The notes under the pieces were generated by a model. The model did no database searches. It worked only from the letters and a program-made list of their open reading frames with translations, and was not told the DNA's origin. From contig CM019703.1 in NCBI GenBank assembly GCA_009760885.1, positions 14,799,459 to 14,863,458 on the forward strand: a stretch of DNA of 64,000 bases, in the 5' to 3' direction. Each line of letters begins with the position of its first letter. Position 1 is the first letter of the stretch. This stretch comes from Achatina immaculata (taxonomy: Eukaryota; Mollusca; Gastropoda; Stylommatophora; Achatinidae). Positions 35,270 to 44,999 of this stretch are shown here, one piece after another. Both the position numbers and the translations under genes were made by a program.

Positions 35270-37615
35270 ATATCCTCCGTCCTAGCTTCTCAGCTTCACT
35301 ACTTATACCGTTTTTTTTTTTTTAATGACAGCAGTTGTTCTTCTGCTACTCTTCAGCGACGAGAACAGACCGAATTATTTTAAAACCGCCTTCTGATTTA
35401 TGTGACGTTTATTTATTTGTTTCTTTTCTGGAGGCAAAGGATCTTTTCAAATTCTTTTGAAGATGCACTTAGCCACTCTTACTCTTCTGTAAATTCCCGT
35501 TTAGTACTATCGATCATCCGTTATAATATGTCTGAGATACGTGAAAATCTTTCAGTGTTGACGAGCCGAGTAACAATATCGGTCTCTTATACTGCCGGAA
35601 GCCAAGTTCACTGTGTTAACTCAAAAGACCGGATACGTCACCATTATTCATACCCTTTCTTATGCAAAACTTGTTTATTTGCAAACACTTTTGTTAGGAA
35701 GGATGTTCTTGTTTGAGAGGTCTGGAGCAGGGGAAATCTAGCTGCCCCCCCCCCCCTTTCCGCCTTTTCCTGTATTTCGCATTAGATGGAATATATAATC
35801 TATATTTACAGCATCCAGAAAGTTTAACACTGTGGCAGTTTAGATGTTGTGAAATTGAAAGAATATGAGAAAGAAAGTACTGATTATATACACTTTAACA
35901 GAACGAGACAGATCCTGGCACAGGAGCAAATAGACATCAGTTAAAATCTAGGGTTTGTCAGCCGCTATGTCATCAGTTTTAACACTGCTCAACGGACGGC
36001 TAACGTGAGCATTAAATAAGAAAGAAAAAAAAAGAAAGAAAACTTCGGTGTCAGATATGTGGACATGTAGAAAATTGAGAAGCTGTCTTAGAACTTAAAA
36101 AAAAAACCCCAGAAAACTTGGGCAAACAATACACAAATTGTAAAGCATGACAAGCTGATATCTAAAATGACTTGGGCATTTTACGATGCATAAGCTACAT
36201 TTAAAGTCATATTAGAAACTGAAATCCTAGACAAAATGCTAACTACATAGAGGAGAAGGTCATGGAAAATGATGGTCTTATGGCGGCTTGTCTAAATATG
36301 TTTTCAAAGTAACAGATTCACTGCAGTCAAACGTTCAGTGTGAAAGTAGAACACGATGAAGATGCCTCAGACTGTAGATGCAGTCATTTGTATTTTCACG
36401 TCTCTGTTTTTTTTTTGTGTTTTAAATTTATTTATTTTTAAAAATATTTCTCTAAGTCAAATTCTCTTATATCTTTGTCTAAATCTTATAACCAGTCACT
36501 CTTCATTTTTGTCTGTATCTTTTAAAAACAAGAGACTTAAAGACTACGTTTTCTTCATCTTGAAGCGACGACTTCAAGACTTAAGAACTCGGCCAAACCT
36601 GGGCAGAAGTAATTTTGAAAATAGAAACAAACACTAGAACACATTACGCTAACAACAAAAAAATGTTGTAATATTCTGTCGCTCCTCTAGCAACTTTTAC
36701 GTTTAGATTGAATTCTCTCAAGACCTGGTTTATTTCCTCATTTCAGTGATATTTTTCTTTCTTTGTGTGGCTAAGCTTGCTAAATATTCCAATCTCTTAC
36801 AGATTGTAATGGCGACAGTATGGTTTATTTAAAAACTCGATGGCCTTGAAAGACGTTTTTTTTTTTTAAAGACATTTTTCTCTTGACATATTCTCTCGGT
36901 CAATCCAGCTACACTGTCCTTCACATTATTCATTTGTCCGTTGTCGTATTTCTGTTGTTACTGTTAGAAATTGCGAGCAACAGATATTGGCTTTACACTA
37001 GTTCTCTAACGTGTTTTTTTATGTTTAGCAATTTCTGCTTTTCTGCAGGTCTCGAGCTCCGATCAGTTTAAAAATATCTTTAGTTCTTCGTTTTTTACAC
37101 ACTCCACGCCTGACTAAACGAACCCTTAGCTTATATGGCTGGTTGATGCTGACAATGTAACTTCGTTCAAGCATAGCGACATATTTTTGTCTAACTAGAA
37201 TATATTCAGGGGAGATAAGCTGCCGGGTGTTCCACGAAATTTTTTTTTCATAATGTACAATGGGGAGGGAGACCCAAAAGTTTAGGAATTTGTGAATCTT
37301 TCACACTCGAACTGGAGGTAGGCCAGGGTTTCGACGCTAAATACTAAAGGCCTACAGTAATTGTGAAGTAGTTTGACATGCATTTTAAGAATACTCCGTG
37401 TTTGCGAGAATAATTCTCTTGGCTTTTATGAAAATTCAGTCGAGTTTTTGTCTGCGCAGACGTCAGCTCTGTCATATAATTACATAAGCTTCGAGAGTAT
37501 TCGAAAGTAATCATCAAATTTTCCTAACACCCTCCATTATATCAAAATTGCATCAAAATTTCCACACTCTGCTTTTGAAGGTACTTATACTTCCAAGCTG
37601 TAACAACACACTTAC
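35270..37615. other. MGAT4 intron, no feature seen
   Basis: AT-rich intron with C run near 35,744 and T runs; no LINE, SINE or exon recognised in about 2.3 kb. Confidence 0.4.
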
Positions 37616-37665
37616 CTCTCCTGTAACTGGTTTATAACTGCAGTCTCATATGTTATGTTCCACGG
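37616..37665 (-). CDS. MGAT4C-like: MGAT4-like exon, 50 bp
   Basis: Acceptor TTTTTCCTGAAG|CC and donor GAG AG|GTAAGT enclose PWNITYETAVINQLQE(R). It follows CITE and precedes FATEISEG, matching the family stretch of the type 'E-T-D-I-D-Y-V...V-V-A-N-L-x-x-E-F' in position and length. The terminal AG plus the leading G of the next exon make the arginine codon, so phases agree. Confidence 0.85.
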
Positions 37666-37814
37666 CTTCAGGAAAAACAAATGGAAATACAAGATGAAGT
37701 TGTACGTTTAAGGAAAAAAAGACATCAATATAAATAATGTGCAATGACATTTGTATGCAGTAAGGATGCGAAGTGTGAGTGTCTTCATATCTCTAAGCCA
37801 CAGCATTGTCGGGT

Positions 37815-38026
37815 AGGGAGGCCGGGGCTTGTCCTTGCTGTCTTTACTTTCCCAGAGAAACCCCAGTTACCCGTTTCTTGAGGCTGGCCTGATCCTGGTG
37901 TCGGTCGATCAGATTTTTTTTTTGGGGGGGGGGGGGGGGGAAGGAACTGCCTTTTTGATGGTTCGAACTCTGGACTTTCTGATCGTAGGTAAGTATGCTA
38001 ACCACCGCACCACCGGGGCACCTTAA
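37815..38026 (-). mobile_element. tRNA-headed SINE
   Basis: On the minus strand: GGTGGTGCGGTGGTTAGCAT (box A-like) and AGAGTTCGAACC (box B), about 45 bp apart, as in tRNA-derived Pol III promoters. After a long C run (plus-strand G run 37,921-37,940) the body has TTTCTCTGGGAAAGTAAAGA, shared with the repeat at 43.5-43.66 kb. Confidence 0.75.
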
Positions 38027-38138
38027 TCCGAGGACATGAATATAATAATATAAAATAGTACAGTAACTGGATATCAATATAAACATTTTTAAAAATTAAG
38101 AAGACTCCATTAAAATGGTCCACACCAAAGAGGCGGAG

Positions 38139-38690
38139 ATTTTTCTTCTTATATCTTATCTTATCTCCTTCCCGTGCCGTTAAACGTCACATAGGGCTCG
38201 CAAAGTAGTTCGCCAATTTTTCCTGTCTTCGGCGAGTCTTTCAACCTCATCAAAAGATTTTATGCCTGTTAATTTGGCCTCTCTTAATAATGTCCACTTC
38301 AGAGTTTCACGCGGTCTGCCTCTTTTTCTTCGGCCTGTTGTGTTCCACTTGATAGCTTGTTTTGGGATTCTCTGATCATTTCTTCTCATCAAGTGACCAA
38401 CATATGTCCAATGACCTGAGTAGTTTTTGTTGGTGTTGCCATCGTTCTCACATTCCAGAATCCAATCCTTGTCACATGTTTGGGGCCGACGAATGAGCTC
38501 TTCGGAGTTGGCATCCCTGATGCTCGGTTGGTTTCTCTGCGAGTTTCCATAACGATATCTTTTTTTCCCATCTGGAGTCGCCTCTAGATAGGTCCCAGGA
38601 TAAGGTTGTTAGCCTTATGCCCAACTCCCGGTACATGATATGTAACAGATCAAGCGGAATTCCGCTGATTTCTGCATGCCGGCGAGAGCG
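38139..38690 (-). mobile_element. LINE family A internal-deletion derivative
   Basis: Minus strand begins with 5'UTR-like sequence and the endonuclease start (RIGFWNVRTMATPTKTTQV, 38,475-38,415), then jumps at about 38,405 to the C-terminal region (GHLMRRNDQRIPKQAIKWNT, RLAEDRKNWRTTLRALCDV) and the 3' terminus. About 2.6 kb of coding sequence is missing. A shared TGGACATATG-like word lies at the join. This is the only copy showing the family's 5' part. Confidence 0.85.
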
Positions 38691-38699
38691 TTAAAAAAA

Positions 38700-40648
38700 A
38701 AAAAAAACGTCCGCCATTTTGCACGTCACGCCGGAAGAGATATTTTGGGTCCCTGAAAATAAATCATTCACGGAACAAGTATTTGACTTTCATTCATGTT
38801 TTATTTATTTATTTTTTTTCGTTGTGAAATAAAGTTCAATTTATCATCTCTTTAACACATTTTTAACCCGAGGTAAACATAGCTAGACTTTTTTCCCCTA
38901 GAAAATGCTTAGAAAAACGTATTACTGAAATATAAAAGGGAATCAAGGAAACTTCGTACAGCTTGTGAAAATGACTACTGTTTGAAAAATATCCCGTAAA
39001 ACAAATAAAACTGACGTGCAGTGAGAAAGACAACAATGCTTTGAATGAGGCGAACATTCCACAATGTAGATGACTTATATACTCTGGAAGAATAGAAAAG
39101 CAGTTAAGAGTATAACATGCCTCTGCTCAATAGCCAGTGTGAAAGAAAGCACATGCTATATTTTTTAAAAATGGTTACTACCCATTTTGGAAATACTTTG
39201 GATGAGTAGTGAACAATAGCGACTTTCTCTAATCTCTGAGCAGGTCCACATAAAAGGACTTTGCAAGAGTCTAGAGCAACTCCTGACAAGCTGAGCTAAT
39301 AACTGATTCTCTTCCTTTAGCACATTCTTGTTCACTTCTTTATAACTCAAGAACGAAACTAGGAGCAACGCTGCTGGAGTTTATTTTTGTCGCATTCCAC
39401 AAAAGAAATTTTATTTTAGGCCCCACAAGTTTTTATTGAAGCTAGGGAGTAAATCGAAGTTGGAAATTTACTGAAGTCATGGTAAACCCACATTTGCCCG
39501 GGAGCTAATTACCTCCTCATAATGGCATTCATCAGCGTAGCTAGGCCTAAGTTCGATCTTGCAGCAAGGTAAACATAGCAAGCTATCTATAATTAGCTTG
39601 TACCTCAAGCTGGAATTAAAATCGATGTGAAATGACAGCTTTCAGATGCACTATTCGGAGATCTTTACCTTCCGATCATAACTAGGTTAAGCAAATAACT
39701 CACACATCATAACAGATAGTTCCCTTTTTAATAAACAAAAAAAAATTGAACAGGCAGATCGGCTGGTTAATCAAACAGACACAAGTACAAAGAATGCAGA
39801 TTATCATGAATTAAATCCACCAGTACGTGAATGAAAGAGGACTCAGAAATAAGACGACAACTGACTCAGCAGAGAATACCAAAATGAAGGTATTTGGATT
39901 CTGCATATGGCAAGGGGAAATTGGAACACTACATGATAAATATGTTTAAAATAATCGAAGCTGACGCGCACACTGGCAAAATAACAGCTGAACACTTGCT
40001 TTAGCGTAAGTGCCAGAGCGGCCTCTGAGGTATTAGACATGACGGTTCACCACCCAAGTTCAGGGTAAGATGATGCATTAGCTTTCAGTACGAGAGGGGT
40101 CCTGCTGTTAGCTGTGAAGCAAGTCTAGATTACGTAGTTTAATGTACCCGGAAGGTATGAAGATTTTTTAAACTTATATCAAGTGACGGGAGACTAGAAG
40201 GATGTTGGGTTTGAATTATCACTGGTTTCAAAGTTAGAAACATGAAAACTAATACCAAGTGGCAGGAGAGTATAAAAATGTTGGGGTTAGTTATCGTTAT
40301 CTTCAAAAGTTAGAAACATGAGGAAAAGAAAATGATTGGGAACCAATGCTATGATGTATGGCCACACTTCTGATTGCTGCTGTTTTCTCTAAATATCGTC
40401 AAGTCGATATCCAAATAAAGTAATAATAATAATAACAATAATAATAATAACGAACGAACATACTTTAGTTTCAAAGGGCTAAGAATTGGGCACGTATGCT
40501 CGTCTAACATTCTGCCTTTCATCATACAACTTTCATTCAGTCACAGTCATTTAGCGTTTGGTAATGAGCATAATAATAATAATAATTATTATTATTATGA
40601 AGAAAAAGAAGAAGTTTTAGAGTTATGAAAAGAAGTAGTAGTTTTTAC
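38700..40648. other. MGAT4 intron, no feature seen
   Basis: Contains AAT trinucleotide runs near 40,420-40,450. ORFs of 60-67 codons have no known domain. Confidence 0.4.
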
Positions 40649-40782
40649 CTCAGTAATGCATAAGATGATAAGAGATTCACTTTTCTCATCGCTGTTCATT
40701 CCACTGAAAAGCGACTGTAGAGTATCGAACACGTAGATACTTTGCGGTCGTCGAATACTTGGTATTCCAATTACAATACTCA
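40649..40782 (-). CDS. MGAT4C-like: MGAT4-like exon: start of catalytic domain
   Basis: Encodes SIVIGIPSIRRPQSIYVFDT followed by a segment ending LIILCITE, 44 codons plus two leading bases. This is the MGAT4 signature (V/I-G-I-P-S/T-V/I-R/K-R), followed by the helix that carries the 'TLxSL' motif. The acceptor is TTCTGACAG|TG and the donor is GAG|GTAAAA, phase 0. Length and spacing agree with vertebrate MGAT4 proteins. Confidence 0.9.
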
Positions 40783-41296
40783 CTGTCAGAATCGAGCAAC
40801 AAAAAAAAAAAATTGAATACACTTCATAACTATAAACTGTGAAAAAATCGATTTCATCACAGTTGTCATGGCTACCGCCAATCGCGTCGTCCTATTTCTA
40901 GATAAAAGATTCATAGTTCAGTTGACATGAGAAAAGCGGGAATAACATAGATTTCAGTTACACTGTGTATTCTAGACTAAAGTGAAGCTGATAAAGCTTC
41001 AGGCGTTTGTCTACCAAAACAAAATAAGCAATGAATTGGCAGATTAAAAGAAGTATGAGCAGTTTTATTCAGGAACAAAAATGGTACCGGCTTTGCTGAC
41101 TTCTGTTTTCGTCAAACAAGATAATTAGCTTGCAACAGACAGGAAAAGACAACGAAAAGATTAAGAAAGCGGACTGCGTTATAAATGTGCGATTATTGAG
41201 CACAGTGTTAGGCACACAAATTCAATACATCTCAGTGCACTGATCTAGCCTGAATTTGATTGTATAATGTCTCCTATTATGTAGACAACATCTAAA
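40783..41296. other. MGAT4 intron; stem exon expected but not found
   Basis: No frame with both splice signals and the needed phase was convincing between here and 43.28 kb. Confidence 0.35.
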
Positions 41297-41450
41297 TGGA
41301 TATATATATATATATAAAGGTAAATTTCCCATTTCAATGCCATAAAGGCATATTGGGGAATACGGTGTTAAGTATATACTGCATCAGGTGATGGACATCC
41401 AGGACACTAGGCTAAACTTAGTAAAGCTCTCTACCCTCTCCATCACTCTC
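41297..41450 (-). repeat. SINE 3' end fragment with AT tail
   Basis: AGGTAAATTTCCCATTTCAATGC-like start and GGCATATTGGGGAATACGGT match GGTAAAATCCCCATTTTCAT and GGCATACTGGGGATATGG at 43.5 kb. A (TA)n run at 41,297-41,317 abuts the end. Confidence 0.6.
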
Positions 41451-42018
41451 CATCTCTCGTTGACGTTACTATACGACACATGTGCTCGCACAACATGCCA
41501 TTGTCTTTTGGATAACACGTGCTAGTGCAACAAAAAAAAAACAAAACAAAAAACCAGTGATAAATGATTGTCACATAAAACATTAACTTGTATTTTCTTA
41601 ATTTTTTTTTTCTTTTACAGTCGGTCCATGCCATTCCACAGCCCTAGCTTTAAGTCTGTTCCGCCTTATGGCGATCCACCACTTACTGTATGATATAAAA
41701 ATGAAAAGATAAAGATATTTCCTTCTGATTTCTTCATTGAAATCATATATTTCGGGGCAAATAACGACAATATATAATAGAAATAATGTAGATTTTACTT
41801 CTTTAAAAATATTCTCCCACTGAAACCTTGTTTTTCGAATAACGGAAGTTTTAATCATAAAACACGCCAACTTATAACAGTACAATAATAGACTTTTCAG
41901 TCTTTTGTAAATAATGCCCTAGTTCTTACATGAAAATAAAAACTCGTCAGCATTAGTTTATAATGACAATATAGTATATAGAAGTACATTTACTGCAAAA
42001 GCCTACGTTCTACAGCTA
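41451..42018. other. MGAT4 intron, no confident feature
   Basis: A minus-strand frame after ATATCATACAG (about 41,683) encodes SKWWIAIRRNRLKARAVEWH; borders resemble an exon but no family match is seen and the donor is unclear. Confidence 0.3.
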
Positions 42019-42030
42019 CAGTGTGTGTGT

Positions 42031-42093
<63 letters not shown>

Positions 42094-42185
42094 ACGTCTT
42101 TGATTCCAGCCAGGATTACTGCAAGTTCTTTTTCTAAAATGTGTGTATGTATCAGTCTGTACAATCTTCCTGTTCTCGTCTGTGC

Positions 42186-42222
<37 letters not shown>
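42019..42222. repeat. (TG)n-(GA)n microsatellites
   Basis: GT run about 42,021-42,063, GA run 42,064-42,091, and a second GA run 42,189-42,222. ORFs here are artefacts. Confidence 0.95.
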
Positions 42223-42224
<2 letters not shown>

Positions 42225-42663
42225 TGAGGGAAGGGAGAGGACACGTTGCCTTAAGATGCCTCCTAGAACTTCATAAAATTACCAACATGTCCTATTCTGA
42301 TTCATTCAGACAAGATAAACCTGTGCTTTTCTGAACGTTCAAAGTAACTCATTAACTTCCAAACGTAGGATTCTTTCTAAGATATATTTATGCATTCCTG
42401 TGGGTTGTAAATCAAGATTCAAGCAGTACCAGGGTGGATTATACTAGATTGGAAGTTGTCTTTGCGGCAATAGCCGGGATCAGTAATGTCTTCGTTATAC
42501 ATTTCTGCAATTCAATGGGTGATTACCGAACCAGGACAAAAGCTGTTTCGCATACAACCAGAATCAAGATATCTGATGCACATGATCGTCTGTTCTGCGT
42601 AGATTCATGAATTAAACAAGCGGACTAGTCGTTCTACACAAAAGCGACCTTAACAGCTAGCAC

Positions 42664-42795
42664 ATGAGTATAACTTAAAGCTAGTGTATCAGTATATTTT
42701 TATTGCTAGTGTATCAGTATAGTCTAATGCTAGTGTATCAGGGTAATTTAACACTAGTGTGTCAGTATAATTTAATGCTAGTGTATCAGTAAAAG
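42664..42795. repeat. Short tandem repeat, about five units of 26-28 bp
   Basis: GCTAGTGTATCAGTATAATTTA and variants. Confidence 0.85.
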
Positions 42796-42814
42796 ACCAT
42801 CTATATAATAAAAG

Positions 42815-42951
42815 ACACACACATACATACATACATACATACATGCTGTTGTTCGTCCATCGTCTTCGATGATGACCACAGATTCATCTTAGCCAAAGTA
42901 AGGAGAGGTGTGTCCGTGCGTGACCAACTAGCCTTATACGAGCTCTAAAAG
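42815..42951 (-). mobile_element. LINE family E, 3' terminus with (ATGT)n tail
   Basis: Complement of GAGCTCGTATAAGGCTAGTT, GGTCACGCACGGACACACCT, ATCGAAGACGATGGACGAAC matches 948-1,046. Encodes only the second half of the zinc finger. A (CATA)n microsatellite follows on the plus strand, that is a 3' ATGT tail. Confidence 0.85.
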
Positions 42952-43278
42952 TCCCCCCCCCCCCCCAACACACACACATACACACAACACACACATATAC
43001 ATACCTATCATACATTAAAAATGTTTTTTAAATATATACATTAGGACATCAACAAAAATAATTAACAACAGAACAGTTATAACAGTACAGCAATGATCTA
43101 TATATTTTTAAAAAATCGTGTGTCAATGTATTAACAAAAATTAAACCGCGGTTGATGAAACAAGATACAGGATACTGTATATTTAAATTAATTGAGGGAA
43201 AAAACACATTCAATATGACATATTTTATCCTCTCACCAGCATAACTTCTTTACTTGTTCGTTCTACATGTGGACTTAC

Positions 43279-43424
43279 CGTTGCTTCTGCCTTTAGAAAT
43301 CTTAATTTTTGGAGTAAGCCACTCCGGTCTTCCATCCAGATGTGGCAAGTACGTGCTAATGCCAGGAAAAGTTGGAGCAGAAATATTGCGCAGGACAGTT
43401 GAACGTACTTGATTCTGAACTTCT
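43279..43424 (-). CDS. MGAT4C-like: MGAT4-like exon 1 found: cytoplasmic tail, membrane anchor, start of stem
   Basis: The frame reads KFRIKYVQLSCAIFLL, a hydrophobic stretch to about LALARTC, then a charged, leucine-spaced segment (SGLLQKLRFLKAEAT). That is the layout of a type II Golgi transferase: short basic tail, single anchor, coiled-coil-like stem. The donor is ACG|GTAAGT. A pyrimidine-rich tract ending in TTTCATTAG just upstream looks like an acceptor, which would put the start codon in an earlier exon. Alternatively the ATG at 43,464-43,462, in frame, could be the start. Exon 1 ends in phase 0 but the next recognised exon needs one base, so at least one stem exon between 43.28 and 40.78 kb is missing from this annotation. 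Assignment rests on topology, strand and position, not on clear sequence similarity. Confidence 0.5.
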
Positions 43425-43489
43425 CTAATGAAAGATGAAAGACCACAAGATTAGGAAGATACATAACAATTAGTGAAACTCAGTATAAA

Positions 43490-43670
43490 GGTAAAAGGTA
43501 AAATCCCCATTTTCATGGCACTAAGGCATACTGGGGATATGGATTAGGCCCGCATGTCCAAGACCAAGATGTGGTAGGTACCACGTTGCCGCATTTACCT
43601 TCCCAGATTTCTCTGGTATCCATTTTTTATAGCCCAGGTGGATCCTCTGGTCTTTTAAATGTATCTTATG
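43490..43670 (-). mobile_element. SINE body related to the 37.9-kb SINE
   Basis: Minus strand: ACCAGAGAAATCTGGGAAGG plus TAAATG, then GGCCTAATCCATATCCCCAG and end GGGGATTTTACCTTTTACC. No clear tRNA head in this copy. Confidence 0.55.
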
Positions 43671-44655
43671 CTTATCTTGGCCACACTATTTGATGGAATG
43701 CATAAACCGCTTTATGGTCAAGAAATGAAACAACAAGAAAAAAAAACAACTCACAAGTTTTGGAATTTCAGGTAGTGCCCTTCATAAACAAGCCGGTACT
43801 TGCATTTTATAATCACTCCCTTTTGCTTTCTTTAAGTTTTCTGAGTTTTCTTCTCCTTCTCAGTGTTACTGTTTCAGCTATAAACTAAGCGCTGTGCGAA
43901 TAAGAAAGCATAGTTATACGTTTTTATATGGTAAGCAAATGTTCACAAGTTCAATACCATATAAGAAGTTTTTTTAAAAAAGGGAAAAAAGAGAGGAGAG
44001 ATAGGTGGGGGTGGGGGGGGGGAGTAGGGTGTATAAAGGTTTCAATGATATTAGCAGTTTTATGTAAAACTCACAGTTTCATTTTCTCAGTCGTCATTTT
44101 TTATTGGTCATGTATAGTATATATTTTAATAACGAAAATAAATATACACAAGTACTGCCGTGAAGAATCTCTCTTTCTCTTGCATTGGAACTGAGCTGTC
44201 AGCTTTATGCTCTTCCTTGATAACGGTGACGATAAAGTGCGATCATGGTTGATTGCTTTGGCTTTTCTATACATCTCGGGGAGTGCTCGTGACGATAAGA
44301 TGATACATTCCTATCAAAGACTGCAGTACCATGCTTTTATATAAACTTCGCCATGACAGAGGGGATCATGCAGGCCTTTACCTCGCCAGCAACTCTGTTG
44401 TTGCTTGGCTTATTACTAGAGACTTGCACGCTAGAGGGACAGTGTGATGGTCCTCTGTGGTCCGCAAGGTCTATGTAGAAAGAAGAAGATCAAATGTGCT
44501 TCAAAACGGATTACAGTAATGCAGTATATCGTCCTTCACCTTCGTCTAACAACGATGATACAGTACACAGTGACCAACCGATTCATATTATACGGGGCAG
44601 TCCTTTATTTTAAGGATTTGTCCCGAGAATCGTTTTACAACGGTCTGAATGCCCC
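43671..44655. other. No gene seen upstream of MGAT4-like exon 1
   Basis: Contains a G run near 44,008-44,022. The true 5' end or promoter of the gene could be here, but no promoter element is distinctive. Confidence 0.35.
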
Positions 44656-44994
44656 TTATTTTGAGACACATGTCCGTCCCATATCGTCTCGTATTCTAAT
44701 CTCTGATCCTCGTATGTTTGGAAAAACCCAGAAACTCCACACCATTGGCATTCCAAATTTCAGACAGCTTCTTTTTTCATTTGTCCACTGGCCCAAATGC
44801 TTCGTACAAGTTTTGCATACAATATGAGGAGCCCATGGCTTATCTTGATCTCCAAGCTTGACAACAGAATAACCTACATTTACTCTTTTTACAAACTCAG
44901 AAATAGGTGTCCTGCTTGCTTTCAGTGTGTACTCCCCACAAATATAGCAAAATATATCAGGATGATTCAAGCAGCCCCGTCTTGAAGTAGCCAT
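44656..44994 (-). CDS. Repeat-associated zinc-binding protein, truncated
   Basis: ATG at 44,994 gives MATSRRGCLNHPDIFCYICG, EYTLKASRTPISEFVKR, VVKLGDQDKPWAPHIVCKTC, RSCLKFGMPMVW and then an unrelated tail to a stop at 44,656. Two CxxC pairs (CYIC, CKTC) with an H/C spacing suggest zinc binding. Near-identical ORFs recur in many invertebrate genomes next to or inside repeats; their function is not known to me. Family members continue after 'GMPMVW' with an acidic/basic stretch and another cysteine pair that is missing here. Probably a mobile-element relic. The frame is open upstream to 45,177 but that part is not family-like. Confidence 0.6.
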   Translation of the reverse strand: MATSRRGCLNHPDIFCYICGEYTLKASRTPISEFVKRVNVGYSVVKLGDQDKPWAPHIVCKTCTKHLGQWTNEKRSCLKFGMPMVWSFWVFPNIRGSEIRIRDDMGRTCVSK

Positions 44995-44999
44995 AACCT

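Larger units (their letters stand above)
11769..43424 (-). other. MGAT4C-like: MGAT4-like glycosyltransferase gene (locus, ten exons found)
   Basis: This is the only host protein-coding gene I can identify. MGAT4 enzymes (CAZy GT54) are Golgi type II membrane proteins that add GlcNAc in beta-1,4 linkage to the alpha-1,3 mannose arm of N-glycans. Exons in transcript order are 43,424-43,279; 40,782-40,649; 37,665-37,616; 27,357-27,244; 23,898-23,823; 22,776-22,665; 16,154-16,024; 15,407-15,384; 13,603-13,410; 12,114-11,769. Family landmarks appear in the right order: [79 protein letters not shown] and ESGNKEHAEDIF. Phases match at every junction from exon 2 to exon 10. PCDWL, RSKQN-DYAFL and the short C-terminus favour MGAT4C over MGAT4A/B. 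Missing are the stem exon(s) between exons 1 and 2, roughly 16 residues around the usual LFQH motif, and the last few codons. Confidence 0.9.

Noticed and set aside
41598..41885. Minus-strand frame SKWWIAIRRNRLKARAVEWH as an MGAT4 stem exon
   Set aside because: Acceptor is plausible, but no matching donor or phase and no family similarity.
44444..44827. 127-codon plus-strand ORF
   Set aside because: Overlaps the conserved minus-strand zinc-binding ORF and has no recognisable domain.
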